Positions 25,750-36,111 are shown, counted from the first letter of the stretch. The stretch is 64,000 bases of DNA from Spongiibacter tropicus DSM 19543 (GCF_000420325.1 NZ_ATUS01000004.1:62001-126000); one strand, 5' to 3'. Notes: generated from the sequence alone by a model not told the origin. Translations and numbers: made by a program.

Positions 25750-27051
25750 ATGAGAACACCGCTTTCACGATTTACGCCTGCTTTTGTAGCGTTTTTTTGT
25801 GCGCTGGCTGCAGGGCCGAGCCATGCCGATAGCCTGAGTGGCGCGAATACCGCATGGATTCTGACCTCGACGGCCCTGGTATTGTTTATGACGCTGCCTG
25901 GGCTGGCGCTGTTTTACGGTGGCCTGGTTCGAAGTAAGAATATTCTCAGCGTGCTGATGCAATGTTTCAGTATTACCTGTGTGGCCTCGCTGCTCTGGTT
26001 TGCCGTCGCTTATAGCATGGCCTTCAGTGATGGCAATGGCTTTGTTGGCGGGCTGAGTAAAGCGCTGTTGGCGGGTATCGGCGAGGACACTCTCAGTGGC
26101 GACATTCCCGAGACGGTGTTTGTCATGTTCCAGATGACCTTTGCGATTATTACCCCGGCGCTGATCGTCGGCGGTTTTGCGGAACGCATTCGCTTCTCCG
26201 CAGTGATGATGTTTTCGGCGCTTTGGTTGCTGGCGGTTTACGCCCCGGTTACTCACTGGGTCTGGGGTGGCGGTTGGCTGGGGCAGATGGGCTTGCTCGA
26301 TTTTGCCGGTGGCACTGTTGTCCATATTACCGCAGGTGTTGCGGCACTGGTTGCCGCTATGGTGCTTGGGCCGCGTAATGGCTTCGGCCAAATGGCCTTG
26401 CCACCGCACAATCTGACCATGACTTTCACCGGGGCTGGCATGCTGTGGGTTGGCTGGTTTGGTTTCAATGCCGGCAGTGCACTGGCCGCCAACGGGGATG
26501 CAGGCATGGCCATGCTGGTTACCCACCTCTCGGCAGCCACTGGCTGTTTGACCTGGTCGTTTATTGAATGGCTGCGCTTTGGCAAGCCCAGCGCGCTGGG
26601 CGCTGTCACCGGAATGGTGGCGGGGCTTGGCACCATCACTCCCGCGTCGGGCTATGTGGGGCCAGCAGGTGCGGTCGTGATCGGTCTTAGTGCGGGCATC
26701 GTCTGCTTCTATTGTACCCTTTGGCTCAAGCAGGTCCTGAAAATTGATGATTCGCTGGATGTATTTCCGGTACACGGTGTTGGCGGTATTCTCGGTACTT
26801 TCCTGGCTGGGATTTTTGCCAGCGCGGAGCTTGGCGTATTCAGCGGTCAGGGTCTGGCAGACGGCGTCAGCATCGCTCAGCAGTTGAAGGTGCAGTTGAT
26901 TGGCATTGGCGCCACGCTGGCCTATACGGCAATTGTCAGCTTTATCTTGTTTAAACTGGTGGACGTTGTCATCGGTTTGCGTGTCAGCGCTGACGAAGAA
27001 TCGGAAGGTCTGGACCTGACAGGCCATAACGAGGTGGGGTACGATCTTTAA
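25750..27051 (+). CDS. amtB: Ammonium transporter
   Basis: Inner-membrane ammonium channel of the Amt/MEP/Rh family, trimeric, about 11 membrane segments after a cleavable signal peptide (cleavage near SHA-DSL, residue 26). Diagnostic pieces are LPGLALFYGGLVRSKN (about 49-64), FAERIRFS near 143, the first pore His in VVHITAGVAAL and the second in FPVHGVGG. Length 433. AGGAGAA directly precedes the ATG. The usual partner glnK (PII) is absent: upstream is an IclR gene, downstream a terminator. The upstream region suggests nitrogen control. Confidence 0.95.
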   Translation: MRTPLSRFTPAFVAFFCALAAGPSHADSLSGANTAWILTSTALVLFMTLPGLALFYGGLVRSKNILSVLMQCFSITCVASLLWFAVAYSMAFSDGNGFVGGLSKALLAGIGEDTLSGDIPETVFVMFQMTFAIITPALIVGGFAERIRFSAVMMFSALWLLAVYAPVTHWVWGGGWLGQMGLLDFAGGTVVHITAGVAALVAAMVLGPRNGFGQMALPPHNLTMTFTGAGMLWVGWFGFNAGSALAANGDAGMAMLVTHLSAATGCLTWSFIEWLRFGKPSALGAVTGMVAGLGTITPASGYVGPAGAVVIGLSAGIVCFYCTLWLKQVLKIDDSLDVFPVHGVGGILGTFLAGIFASAELGVFSGQGLADGVSIAQQLKVQLIGIGATLAYTAIVSFILFKLVDVVIGLRVSADEESEGLDLTGHNEVGYDL

Positions 27052-27073
27052 GTCGTCATCTGCATCGTTGAGA

Positions 27074-27097
27074 GCCCGGCGTTTGCCGGGCTTTTTT
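27074..27097 (+). terminator. Rho-independent terminator of amtB
   Basis: Perfect stem GCCCGGC (27074-27080) with GCCGGGC (27085-27091), loop GTTT, then six T. It isolates amtB from the next gene. Confidence 0.92.
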
Positions 27098-27113
27098 GTT
27101 TCTGGAGCCCTGA

Positions 27114-27356
27114 ATGCGAGCGTTTATTCTGTATGGCACTTCTGCCTGCCACCTCTGTGAATTGGCGGAGGCGGTGCTGGCCAATGTGCTGGCTGTGCAG
27201 CCAGACTGGCAGATTGAACTGATTGATATTGCTGATCGCGACGAGTGGATTGCGCAGTACGGAACGCGAATTCCGATATTTGCCGAGGGAGAGCGTGAGC
27301 TCGACTGGCCCTTTGATGAGGCTGCCGTGCTGGCCTTTGCCGGAGATGCGTTGTGA
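27114..27356 (+). CDS. Glutaredoxin-like protein (DUF836 type)
   Basis: An 80-residue thioredoxin-fold protein with CHLCE at 12-16 (a CxxC redox pair) and the cis-proline segment TRIPIF near 51-56. It is shorter than classical glutaredoxins and belongs to the DUF836/glutaredoxin-like group; it probably exchanges disulphides, with unknown partners. TCTGGAG lies before the ATG. Its stop overlaps the GTG start of the MOSC gene (GTGA), so the two are co-translated. Confidence 0.85.
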   Translation: MRAFILYGTSACHLCELAEAVLANVLAVQPDWQIELIDIADRDEWIAQYGTRIPIFAEGERELDWPFDEAAVLAFAGDAL

Positions 27357-28144
27357 ACGTGTCCGCATTGTGGCGTTACCCAGTGAAATCGCTGACTGGA
27401 AACAGTGAGCGGACGATGACGCTGGATCGACGGGGACCGGCAGGTGATCGTCGCTGGATGCTGGTGGATGAGCGGGGGCATTTTCTGACCCAACGGCAAT
27501 TGCCGTCAATGTGTCGGCTTCACGCCGAGGAGCAGGCTGGCGGCGTGTTGCTGCGTCATCTCGACCGCGGTGAGAGCATCTGGCTTGAGAAGCCCTGCGG
27601 AGCTAAGCCCGTGCGAGTGGTGGTGTGGGAGGATAGCTGTGAGGCCTTGGATGCGGGGGAGGCCGCCGCGCAACGTCTGTCGGCATGGTTGGGGCAGCCG
27701 GTGAGACTCTGCTATCAGCCCGACGACAGTGAGCGACAGATTGACTTGACCTATGCGCGAGCGGGTGATCAGCTCAGTTTTGCCGATGGTTTTCCGTTTC
27801 TGCTGTGCACTGAAGCGAGTTTGCGGCTGTTGGAAGATGCCTATGGTGATGTCCTGGCGATGCAGCGGTTCAGGCCCAATATTGTGGTCGCCGGGACAAC
27901 CCCGTTTGCTGAGTTGACGTGGCGCCGCTTGCGTATTGGTGATGTGGACTTCGACGTGGTCAAACCCTGTACGCGCTGCGTGATTCCCAGTCTCGATCCG
28001 GGAACCGGTGAGCGGCAGCGGGCAGTGTCACTGCTATTGCGTGACCATTGTAAACACGAGGACAAGATCGTCTTTGGTCAGAACCTGATTCACCGCAGCC
28101 TTGGCGAGATTCGCTGCGGTGATCCGGTTAGTGTTCTGGCGTAA
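27353..28144 (+). CDS. MOSC domain protein (YcbX/mARC-like)
   Basis: A 263-residue protein with an N-terminal MOSC beta-barrel domain (about 1-95: LWRYPVKSLTG) and a MOSC domain (about 115-260) containing VKPCTRC near 203-209, where the first cysteine would ligate the molybdenum cofactor as in YcbX and mARC reductases. E. coli YcbX has an additional C-terminal 2Fe-2S ferredoxin domain; this one lacks it, so it needs a separate electron donor. It probably reduces N-hydroxylated compounds. GTG start coupled to the glutaredoxin-like gene, which might be its redox partner (inference). Confidence 0.85.
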   Translation: MNVSALWRYPVKSLTGNSERTMTLDRRGPAGDRRWMLVDERGHFLTQRQLPSMCRLHAEEQAGGVLLRHLDRGESIWLEKPCGAKPVRVVVWEDSCEALDAGEAAAQRLSAWLGQPVRLCYQPDDSERQIDLTYARAGDQLSFADGFPFLLCTEASLRLLEDAYGDVLAMQRFRPNIVVAGTTPFAELTWRRLRIGDVDFDVVKPCTRCVIPSLDPGTGERQRAVSLLLRDHCKHEDKIVFGQNLIHRSLGEIRCGDPVSVLA

Positions 28145-28152
28145 TCCCGGGC

Positions 28153-30096
28153 TCAGTTGAACTCGTCAACAGGACTGATACGGCGCTCGTGATTAGCCAG
28201 AATGGGCTTGGAAAGTTCCAGCTTTTCGCCGTACACCACACTGAATGCCAGCACATTCTTAATGTAGTCGCGGGTTTCGCCATAGGGCAGGTTTTCTATC
28301 CAGATGTCTGCCGGCATGTTGCCATTCTGGCGCATCAACACCCTTTCAACCCTCGAAGGACCGGCGTTGTACGCTGCGGTAGCCAAAATTCGATTTCCGC
28401 TGAAGCGCTTGAGTAGTTGACCAAGATAAAAGCCACCCATCGCGATATTGGTATCGGCGTCGAGCAGTTCGCTGCGTGAGGGTGTCGGTCGGCCCATCTG
28501 CCTGGCCAGTGTGCGTGCGGTGCCGGGCATAATTTGCATGACGCCGCGCGCACCAACGGGAGATCGCGCATCCTCGGCAAAAGCACTTTCCTGTCTGGCA
28601 ATTGCATAAATCCATTTAGGATCAATTTCTTCGCGTGCTGCGGTTTGCATGAACTGCTCGCGATAGGCCATCGGGAAACGCAGCTCCAGGTCGTCCCATT
28701 CCCCCGCGCGAATAGCCGTGACAATAGCCTGGTGAGGCCACTGCCATTCCAGGGCTAATTGCCCCGCGGCGATTTTTTCGGCGGTATTGAGGCTGCGCAT
28801 GGCGTAGTTCCATTCCAGTCTTGCCGTGTTCAGTTCACCCTGCCAGAACAGCTCTCGAGCGCGGATAACAGCGCTGTGCTGCCGGACTTCATCCAGCAGA
28901 GCGACATCCAGATTGCGGCGCTCCCCGAGCCGGTACTGCTGGTTGAGCAAATCGGCCGCCATGAAGCTGTAGTAGCCTCGCTGCGTAGCGAGGGTTCGCA
29001 GTATCTGGCTGGCATTTTCGGTCAGTCGTTGCTGTTTTTCCGTTTCGGCTCTGGCCCACCAGTATTGCCAATCCGGTTCAGCGCGTAGCTTGGCAGGCAG
29101 CAGGGCGATAAAGCGTTGAGCCGCTTCCCAGTCCCGGTCTTTCAGGGCGAGACGAATACGCCATTCGGTAAGGTAGGGATCTTCAAATGCAGGGTCATTT
29201 GCATTGATCCAGTCACGGGCGTAGTCCATGTCGCCGGCAATAATCTGCCGGGCAAACGCATCGCGAAGGGCGTAGTTTTGCTCGTTAGTAAAACCCAATT
29301 CCCGATCAAGCTGGTGCCACAGCGTATTGGCTTCTTCGAACTTGTTCTTGGCCAGGCGGCGCAGGCTCAGCAGCGCAAGGCGGCGGTTGTCATCCGTCGG
29401 CGCCATAGTAAAACCGCGTTGGTAAAGCAGGGCCGGGTTCTCTAATAGCTGGATTTCAGCGTCGCTGCCGGGAACTTTGCGCAACAGGTAAATAGCAAGG
29501 CTGTGCTGCCCGGCTTCAATGGCTAGCTGTGCGCGCTGCCAATGTTGTTGCCGGTATTCGGCGGTGGACAGGCTACTCAGCCATTGTTTTAGGGCGGGGT
29601 CGCAGGCGTCGGGGAGGGAACGGCCGGTCTGCCAGAGGGCTTCCGTTTCGGCGTTGGCGGTGCGGGTATCTCCTTGCTTGTAAAGGGCGCGCAGGTAATC
29701 GCAGCGCATAAACGACGGCGGATCCTGTCGGTAGTAGCGGACAAACTGTGCCCACTCACCGCGACGGCGGAGCTGGTAGAGCCAGGCAATACGAATGCGT
29801 TGACCAACAATCGTGTCGCGGTACTGCTGGAGGTAAACGTCGATAGTGCCGTGGGAGAGCTCGCTGATCTGTGCTTTGATCAGTTCCAGTTCCAGATAAG
29901 GGTAGAGGGCATATTGGTGCAATGCCGGGAGCAGGGCTTCTGCCTGCTCGCTGCGGCCGCGACTGATATTCTCCATGGCTTCGCGGTATAATTGCCGCTC
30001 CTTCGCCAGACTTTCAGCGTCGGCATGGGCCAGCGGCACTGCGACATAACACAGCGCAATGCTGAAGATTGTCGACAAGCAGGCGCGAATGATCAT
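28153..30096 (-). CDS. slt: Soluble lytic murein transglycosylase
   Basis: Periplasmic enzyme cleaving peptidoglycan to 1,6-anhydromuropeptides. From the ATG at 30096 there are 647 residues (645 for E. coli Slt70): a signal peptide (MIIRACLSTIFSIALC... cleaved after AHA), a superhelical ring of alpha repeats, a linker domain, and a C-terminal lysozyme-like catalytic domain with Glu503 in ARQESAF, GVMQIMPGTA and AAYNAGPSRV. An in-frame GTG at 30168 would add 24 residues ahead of the signal peptide and is rejected. The gene is divergent from uup and converges with the MOSC gene eight bases away. Confidence 0.94.
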   Translation of the reverse strand: MIIRACLSTIFSIALCYVAVPLAHADAESLAKERQLYREAMENISRGRSEQAEALLPALHQYALYPYLELELIKAQISELSHGTIDVYLQQYRDTIVGQRIRIAWLYQLRRRGEWAQFVRYYRQDPPSFMRCDYLRALYKQGDTRTANAETEALWQTGRSLPDACDPALKQWLSSLSTAEYRQQHWQRAQLAIEAGQHSLAIYLLRKVPGSDAEIQLLENPALLYQRGFTMAPTDDNRRLALLSLRRLAKNKFEEANTLWHQLDRELGFTNEQNYALRDAFARQIIAGDMDYARDWINANDPAFEDPYLTEWRIRLALKDRDWEAAQRFIALLPAKLRAEPDWQYWWARAETEKQQRLTENASQILRTLATQRGYYSFMAADLLNQQYRLGERRNLDVALLDEVRQHSAVIRARELFWQGELNTARLEWNYAMRSLNTAEKIAAGQLALEWQWPHQAIVTAIRAGEWDDLELRFPMAYREQFMQTAAREEIDPKWIYAIARQESAFAEDARSPVGARGVMQIMPGTARTLARQMGRPTPSRSELLDADTNIAMGGFYLGQLLKRFSGNRILATAAYNAGPSRVERVLMRQNGNMPADIWIENLPYGETRDYIKNVLAFSVVYGEKLELSKPILANHERRISPVDEFN

Positions 30097-30171
30097 CCTT
30101 TTAACCCTGTAGGCGTGCAAAAACGTTCGGTTGATCCGATTCTCAAGACTAATATCCACGGAATTCACTAT

Positions 30172-32073
30172 ATGCCTTTACTCCGCGGCACTCAATTGCA
30201 GCACAGCATTGGGCAGCAGATTGTGCTCGACAACGCAGAAATCCAACTCGATGCCGGTGACCGGGTCTGCCTGGTGGGACGCAACGGCAGCGGTAAATCT
30301 ACCTTGCTGCGAATGATAGATGGCAGTTTAGCGCCGGATTCGGGAGAACTCTGGCGCCAGCCGGGCATTCGCATCGCGCGGATGGAGCAAAATCTGGATT
30401 TTGCCTCGGCGGATGACAGTGTTTACGACGTGGTCGCGGACGGTCTCGCAGAAATTGGTGGCCTGCTGAAGCGCTACCACCACCTCACGCTTCAGGAAAT
30501 GGATGAGGCTGCACTTCGCGAGCTGGAGAGTCTGCAAAAGCAAATTGAGACGCTCGATGGCTGGCGTTTTCAGCAGCGTATTGAGTCCACCTTAAGCCGC
30601 TTGGAGTTGGCGCCTGAACTGGCCATTTCCTCGCTGTCGGGAGGCTGGTTGCGGCGAGTATCGCTGGCACGTGCCTTGGTTGGCGAGCCGGATATTCTGC
30701 TGTTGGACGAACCCACGAACCATCTGGATGTAGAGGGAATCCTCTGGCTGGAGCAATGTGTGAGGGGTTTTGCCGGTTGTGTTCTGTTTGTGACGCACGA
30801 CCGGGCGCTGATCGAATCGCTGGCGAATCGTATTATTGAACTGGATCGCGGAGCACTGAAAAACTATCCCGGCAGTTATCAGCGTTATCTGGAGCAGCGC
30901 GAGCACGACCTGGCGGTGGAGGCTGAGCAAAACGCGCTGTTCGATAAGCGCTTGGCTCAGGAGGAAACCTGGATTCGGCAGGGTATCAAGGCCCGCCGCA
31001 CCCGCAACGAGGGTCGAGTCCGCGCCCTGGAACAGATGCGCCGCGAGCGCGCCCAACGCCGGGAGCAGCAGGGACAGGCGAGCCTGACGGTGAATGTCGG
31101 CAACCAGACGGGAAAAATGGTTGCTGAGTTAACGGATGTCAGTTATCGGGTTGCCGACAAAACGCTGGTTAAAAACTTTAACCTGCTGATTAGTCGCGGC
31201 GACAAGCTGGCATTGATTGGGCCCAACGGCGCTGGAAAAACGACCCTGCTTCGGCTGGTCCTCGGTGAGCTGGCGCCTCAGGAGGGGAGTGTGCGTCAGG
31301 GCAGTAATCTCCAGGTGGCTTACTTTGATCAGTTGCGGGATCGGCTGGATCCGGATGCGCGTGTTGTGGATATCGTCGGCCAGGGTCGCGAATCGGTCAC
31401 GATCAATGGGCGGGATCGCCACATTATGTCTTATCTCGGCGACTTCCTGTTTTCACCGGAACGCGCCCGCAGTCATTTCGGTGTGCTGTCGGGCGGCGAA
31501 CGCGCCCGAGTGCAGCTGGCCTGCCTGTTTACTCAGCCGGCTAACGTACTGGTGATGGATGAGCCGACCAACGATCTGGATATGGAAACACTGGAGCTGC
31601 TGGAAAGCCTGCTGGTGGAGTTTTCTGGCACCGTCTTGCTGGTCAGCCACGACCGGGCCTTTGTCGACAGCGTGGCGAGCAGTTGTTTGTTGTTTGAAGG
31701 CAATGGCCAGATCAGTGAGCACATCGGCGGTTACCGGGAAGTCGCTGCTTATCAGGCCCGGCAGGCCAAACAGCAACTGGGCACTGAAAAGAGCGCGGTG
31801 TCTGAGCAGAGCAGTACTGGTCCCAGGGCAGACGCGCCGGTAAAGACCGCGCCACGCAAGAAGTTGAGTTATAAAGATCAGCGGGAGTTGGATGCCTTAC
31901 CAGAGCGTATTGAGACGCTGGAGGCGGAGTTGGAGTCGCTGGCAGAACTCAGCGCAAGTGCTGAGTTTTACCAGCAGGATGCCGACAGCATTGCCGATAC
32001 CATGGCAAAGATGACCGCTTTGCAGGAAGAGCTGGACAGCAGCATGGAGCGCTGGTTAGCGCTCTCTGAATAA
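30172..32073 (+). CDS. uup: ABC-F family ATPase Uup
   Basis: Cytosolic ABC-F protein with two ATPase domains and no membrane segments; E. coli Uup affects ribosome function and precise transposon excision. From the ATG at 30172 it has 633 residues: Walker A GRNGSGKST (36-44), signature LSGGWLRRVS and Walker B LLLDEPTNHLD; second domain GPNGAGKTT, LSGGERARVQ and VMDEPTNDLD; a charged interdomain linker; and a C-terminal coiled coil (about 570-633) that binds DNA in Uup. An in-frame ATG at 29992 lies inside slt and is rejected. Confidence 0.94.
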   Translation: MPLLRGTQLQHSIGQQIVLDNAEIQLDAGDRVCLVGRNGSGKSTLLRMIDGSLAPDSGELWRQPGIRIARMEQNLDFASADDSVYDVVADGLAEIGGLLKRYHHLTLQEMDEAALRELESLQKQIETLDGWRFQQRIESTLSRLELAPELAISSLSGGWLRRVSLARALVGEPDILLLDEPTNHLDVEGILWLEQCVRGFAGCVLFVTHDRALIESLANRIIELDRGALKNYPGSYQRYLEQREHDLAVEAEQNALFDKRLAQEETWIRQGIKARRTRNEGRVRALEQMRRERAQRREQQGQASLTVNVGNQTGKMVAELTDVSYRVADKTLVKNFNLLISRGDKLALIGPNGAGKTTLLRLVLGELAPQEGSVRQGSNLQVAYFDQLRDRLDPDARVVDIVGQGRESVTINGRDRHIMSYLGDFLFSPERARSHFGVLSGGERARVQLACLFTQPANVLVMDEPTNDLDMETLELLESLLVEFSGTVLLVSHDRAFVDSVASSCLLFEGNGQISEHIGGYREVAAYQARQAKQQLGTEKSAVSEQSSTGPRADAPVKTAPRKKLSYKDQRELDALPERIETLEAELESLAELSASAEFYQQDADSIADTMAKMTALQEELDSSMERWLALSE

Positions 32074-32077
32074 GCCG

Positions 32078-32521
32078 CTAGTCGTGCTCGCTACTGACGC
32101 GCACTGCGAGCACGTCGCATTTGGCGCCGTGTAGCACCGCATTGGCGGTGGACCCCAGCAGAAGTGCCAGTCCTTTGCGGCCGTGACTGCCGACAATAAT
32201 CAGATCGCAGTCCAGCTCTTTGCATAGGTCGTGAATCTGGGCCTCGGGACGCCCGGTAAGCAGGTGAATCTTGTCGTCGGGGATGTCAAACTGCCCGGCG
32301 TATTTTTTCAGCGTCTCTTCGGCCTGTTGTTGAAGCTCTTCCTGAATGCCGGAAAAGTCCATGGGAATATCGCCGCCATATGCCAGGCTCAATGGTTCTA
32401 CAACGTGAATCAGGTGAAGTTCGGCTTGGTGTTGCCGAGCCATTGCCGCCGCGCGCTTGACGACGGGAATGGCTTCGTCGGAAATGTCGACGGCGGTGAG
32501 AATACGCTGGTAATTGGCCAT
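32078..32521 (-). CDS. Universal stress protein, UspA family
   Basis: A 147-residue Usp domain with the ATP-binding type pattern GSHGRKGLALLLGST (about 112-126), N-terminal ILTAVDISDEA and a VVEPLS segment. Such proteins accumulate on growth arrest and stress. GGAGG precedes the start. It converges with uup, only four bases apart, without a terminator between them, so the two transcripts must overlap at their ends. Confidence 0.92.
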   Translation of the reverse strand: MANYQRILTAVDISDEAIPVVKRAAAMARQHQAELHLIHVVEPLSLAYGGDIPMDFSGIQEELQQQAEETLKKYAGQFDIPDDKIHLLTGRPEAQIHDLCKELDCDLIIVGSHGRKGLALLLGSTANAVLHGAKCDVLAVRVSSEHD

Positions 32522-32613
32522 ACAGCCTCCTTAAATCTAGCCAGTCGAAAAAAGGCTATTAACAACTATGCAGTTCGTGCTGTCCAGTGTGAGGCAGTTT
32601 TTTGAGGATAACC

Positions 32614-33090
32614 ATGTTCTGGATCATCGCTTCGCTGGTTTTGGCATTCATGCTGGCCCCAATTCTCTGGATTGTGCCCAGCCCTCGGCAGCGCCGACAA
32701 ATGCGTTTGCGCGAGCGTGCTCGGGAATTGGGCATTACCGTACAAATCGCCACATTCCCGCAAACCCGGCGCCAGCGAGTGAGAAAGGAAGAGGAATATC
32801 AGGGCTTGGCTTACTGCATGGCCTTGCCCAAGGCGCGTGCAGCAGAACGTTGGCGATTCTGGCTGGATGCAGCCGCTCGGGAGGGCGAGGAATTTACACC
32901 ACCTGCCGCCATAGCGGCTGCGATGCAGCGCGTGGCTGGTGAACTGCCGAATGATTGCCGGGTCGTGGAAGCCGGAGGGCGAATGCTGCGGGTCTGGTGG
33001 CGCGAAGCCAATGCCGAGGTAGCAACCGTTGAGGCATTGGCGGATTTGATGAACCGAATGATCGACGAGGATTTTGCCGATGAACAGTGA
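32614..33090 (+). CDS. Membrane-anchored protein of unknown function
   Basis: A 158-residue product with one N-terminal membrane segment (about 2-21, FWIIASLVLAFMLAPILWI) followed by an Arg-rich, positively charged region that should stay cytoplasmic, then a soluble domain ending in acidic residues. No family recognised. GAGGA sits five bases before the ATG at 32614; an upstream in-frame TTG at 32602 is less likely. The 3' end overlaps the DUF1653 gene by 11 bases, so the two are co-translated. Confidence 0.75.
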   Translation: MFWIIASLVLAFMLAPILWIVPSPRQRRQMRLRERARELGITVQIATFPQTRRQRVRKEEEYQGLAYCMALPKARAAERWRFWLDAAAREGEEFTPPAAIAAAMQRVAGELPNDCRVVEAGGRMLRVWWREANAEVATVEALADLMNRMIDEDFADEQ

Positions 33091-33334
33091 ATCGACGCTG
33101 GCGCCAGGCCGCTATCGCCACTATAAAGGAGGGGAGTACCGGGTTTACGGTGTGGCCCGTCACAGTGAAACTGAAGAGCAGTTGGTTGTTTACCGCCCAC
33201 TTTATGGCGATGGTGACTTGTGGGTCCGCCCATTGTCCATGTTTACGGAAGCCGTGGAAATTGCAGGCAATACGCAGCCTCGATTTGCGTTGCTGGAAGC
33301 GGAAACGGCGGACATTGGTCACAACATCTCCTGA
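33080..33334 (+). CDS. DUF1653 domain protein
   Basis: An 84-residue protein that matches the DUF1653 pattern throughout: GRYRHYKGGEYRV (about 11-23), ARHSETEEQLVVYRPLYG and LWVRPLSMF. The fold is a small beta-barrel; no biochemical function is established. The ATG at 33080 lies within the end of the preceding gene. topA starts 102 bases downstream behind its own promoter. Confidence 0.88.
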   Translation: MNSESTLAPGRYRHYKGGEYRVYGVARHSETEEQLVVYRPLYGDGDLWVRPLSMFTEAVEIAGNTQPRFALLEAETADIGHNIS

Positions 33335-33352
33335 TTGGCAGCGGGCTCGGCC

Positions 33353-33381
33353 TTGACCCATAGGGGTTGAACACTTATATA
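33353..33381 (+). promoter_or_regulatory. Sigma-70 promoter of topA
   Basis: TTGACC (33353-33358), 17 bases, TATATA (33376-33381), about 50 bases before the topA start. Confidence 0.6.
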
Positions 33382-33436
33382 TGTCGCCTCGCACGCTGGC
33401 GCGTCACACATTCGCATTTCGCAGATTAAGGGAAAC

Positions 33437-36100
33437 ATGGGCAAATCACTGGTAATTGTGGAGTCACCGGCCAAGGCCAAAACGATCAATAAGTATCTGG
33501 GATCGGATTTTGTGGTGAAATCCAGCGTTGGCCATATCCGCGATCTGCCCACCAGCGGTAGCGGCAGCAGCTCGGTTGATCCCAAGGAGCGCGCGAAAGC
33601 GGCTGCCTTGACCCGTAAAATGTCACCGGAAGAGAAAGCGCAGCATAAAAAGAAGAAGGCGCGTGAACAGCTGGTTGCACGAATGGGCGTTGATCCCGAG
33701 CATGGCTGGGAGGCGCGCTATGAAATTCTGCCCGGCAAGGAAAAGGTGGTCAGCGAACTGAAGAAATTGGCTGAAAAGGCCGACACCATCTACCTCGCGA
33801 CGGACCTTGACCGCGAAGGAGAGGCCATTGCCTGGCATTTGCGTGAAGCCATTGGTGGTGATCAGACTCGCTACAAGCGAGTGGTGTTTAACGAAATTAC
33901 CAAAAAGGCGATTCAGGACGCCTTTTCTCAGCCTACCGAACTCGATATCAACCGTGTGAACGCCCAGCAGGCGCGCCGTTTCCTCGACCGGGTGGTCGGG
34001 TATATGGTCTCGCCACTGTTGTGGGCAAAAATCGCTCGAGGGCTGAGCGCGGGACGGGTGCAATCAGTGGCCGTTCGTCTGATTGTTGAGCGCGAGAAAG
34101 AGATTCGGGCCTTTGTTCCCGAGGAATACTGGCAAATTCACACTGATAACAGCGCCGAGGCCGGCAGTCTGCGCCTGGAGGTGAAGAAGCAGGGCGATAA
34201 TGCCTTCCGTCCCGGCAATGAGCAAAGTGCCATGGCGGCGGTCGAGGCCTTGCAAAAAGCCGATTACGCGGTAACCGGGCGCGAAGATAAACCCACGCGC
34301 AGCAAACCGGGAGCTCCCTTCATTACCTCCACCTTGCAACAGGCCGCCAGTACCCGCCTGGGCTTTGGTGTGAAGAAAACCATGATGCTGGCGCAGCGGC
34401 TCTACGAAGCTGGCTACATCACTTACATGCGTACAGACTCGACAAATTTGAGCAACGATGCCGTTGCCGCTTGCCGGGACTATATCAGTGAGCATTTTTC
34501 CGATCGTTACCTGCCGGACCAACCGCAGCGCTACTCCAGTAAAGAGGGGGCTCAGGAAGCTCACGAGGCGATTCGTCCCTCAGACGTCAACGTCGAGCCC
34601 ACTCAGCTCTCGGGCATGGAGCGGGACGCAGAGCGCTTGTATACCCTGATCTGGCGGCAGTTTGTGGCTTGTCAGATGGCGCCTGCGGAATTCACCAGTA
34701 CGTCGATTATCGTTAAGGCGGGCGACTTTGAATTGCGTACCCGCGGGCGCGTCGTTCGATTTGACGGCTTTATGAAAGTGCAGCCTCCCGCGGCCAGTAA
34801 AAAGGAAGAAGATCAGGAGTTGCCCGATGTGAAGGTGGGTGACGCATTGCAGTTGGTCAAGGTTGACCCCAGCCAGCACTTCACCAAACCGGCACCGCGC
34901 TATACCGAAGCGGCCCTTGTCAAAGAGCTGGAAAAACGCGGTATAGGTCGTCCGTCAACCTATGCGGCGATTATTTCCACGATTCAGGATCGCGGTTACG
35001 TCAAGGTGGAAAACCGTCGCTTCTATGCAGAGAAGATGGGCGATATCGTCACCGACCGTCTCGTTGAAAGTTTCAGTAACCTCCTCGATTACAGTTTTAC
35101 CGCACGCATGGAAGAGTCGCTGGACAGCGTCGCTTCCGGTGATCGTAACTGGAAAGCGCTGCTGGACGACTTTTACACGGCGTTCACGGAAAGCCTGGAA
35201 AAGGCCGGAGATGACGACGGTGGCATGCGCAGCAATCAGCCTACCGAAACAGATATCTCCTGTCCGAAGTGCGGTCGCAATATGCAAATTCGTACGGCGA
35301 GTACCGGCGTGTTTCTGGGCTGCTCGGGCTATTCACTGCCGCCAAAGGAGCGTTGCAAACAGACCATCAATCTCGTTCCTGGCGAGGAATTTGTGCGCAT
35401 CGATGCGGATGACGACGAGGCGGAATCCCGCGTACTGCGCAGTATGCATCGTTGCAAGATCTGTAACACGGCAATGGAAAGCTACTTGATCGATGAGCAG
35501 CGCAAGCTGCACATCTGTGGCAACAACCCGGATTGCAGTGGCTACGAGGTCGAGCGCGGCACCTTCAAAGTGAAGGGCTATGACGGTCCGGTCATCGAGT
35601 GTGATAAATGCGGGGCCGATATGCAGCTGAAAACCGGCCGTTTCGGCAAGTATTTTGGCTGTACCAATGAGAACTGCAAGAATACCCGCAAATTGCTGCG
35701 CAATGGGGAGGCCGCGCCGCCGAAAATGGACCCTGTGTCCATGCCCGAATTGCGCTGTGAAAAAGTGGATGATCACTACGTGTTGCGCGATGGGGCGTCA
35801 GGGCTGTTCCTCGCCGCCAGCGGTTTCCCCAAGAATCGGGAGACCCGGGCGCCTCTGGTAAAAGAAATCCTCCCTCATCAGGCGGAAATTGACCCCAAAT
35901 ACAACTTCCTGTTCTCGGCGCCTGCTGAGGACGACGAAGGTCGCGATACGGTGATTCGCTACAGCCGTAAGACGAAAGAGCAGTACGTACAGTCAGAAGT
36001 TGAGGGAAAACCCAGCGGTTGGTCAGCCTTTTATGAAGGCGGGAAATGGGTGGCGAGAGTCAAAGCGAAAAAGACCAGCCGTAAGACATCAGACAAATAG
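33437..36100 (+). CDS. topA: DNA topoisomerase I
   Basis: Type IA topoisomerase relaxing negative supercoils. The Toprim domain opens with [13 protein letters not shown] (5-17) and contains [15 protein letters not shown] (about 115-129); the catalytic tyrosine is Tyr330 in ITYMRTDST. Three C-terminal four-cysteine zinc ribbons follow (about 610-660, 673-705 and 716-745), then further C-terminal repeats. Length 887 against 865 in E. coli. AAGGGAA precedes the ATG. The next small gene starts 11 bases downstream, giving a likely topA transcript that includes two unknown genes, an order also known in Pseudomonas. Confidence 0.97.
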   Translation: MGKSLVIVESPAKAKTINKYLGSDFVVKSSVGHIRDLPTSGSGSSSVDPKERAKAAALTRKMSPEEKAQHKKKKAREQLVARMGVDPEHGWEARYEILPGKEKVVSELKKLAEKADTIYLATDLDREGEAIAWHLREAIGGDQTRYKRVVFNEITKKAIQDAFSQPTELDINRVNAQQARRFLDRVVGYMVSPLLWAKIARGLSAGRVQSVAVRLIVEREKEIRAFVPEEYWQIHTDNSAEAGSLRLEVKKQGDNAFRPGNEQSAMAAVEALQKADYAVTGREDKPTRSKPGAPFITSTLQQAASTRLGFGVKKTMMLAQRLYEAGYITYMRTDSTNLSNDAVAACRDYISEHFSDRYLPDQPQRYSSKEGAQEAHEAIRPSDVNVEPTQLSGMERDAERLYTLIWRQFVACQMAPAEFTSTSIIVKAGDFELRTRGRVVRFDGFMKVQPPAASKKEEDQELPDVKVGDALQLVKVDPSQHFTKPAPRYTEAALVKELEKRGIGRPSTYAAIISTIQDRGYVKVENRRFYAEKMGDIVTDRLVESFSNLLDYSFTARMEESLDSVASGDRNWKALLDDFYTAFTESLEKAGDDDGGMRSNQPTETDISCPKCGRNMQIRTASTGVFLGCSGYSLPPKERCKQTINLVPGEEFVRIDADDDEAESRVLRSMHRCKICNTAMESYLIDEQRKLHICGNNPDCSGYEVERGTFKVKGYDGPVIECDKCGADMQLKTGRFGKYFGCTNENCKNTRKLLRNGEAAPPKMDPVSMPELRCEKVDDHYVLRDGASGLFLAASGFPKNRETRAPLVKEILPHQAEIDPKYNFLFSAPAEDDEGRDTVIRYSRKTKEQYVQSEVEGKPSGWSAFYEGGKWVARVKAKKTSRKTSDK

Positions 36101-36111
36101 GGCGGGACAGC

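Noticed and set aside
25765-27027. A 420-codon open frame on the minus strand opposite amtB
   Set aside because: Antisense to a clear membrane transporter; rich in His, Gln and Arg, as expected from reversed hydrophobic codons.
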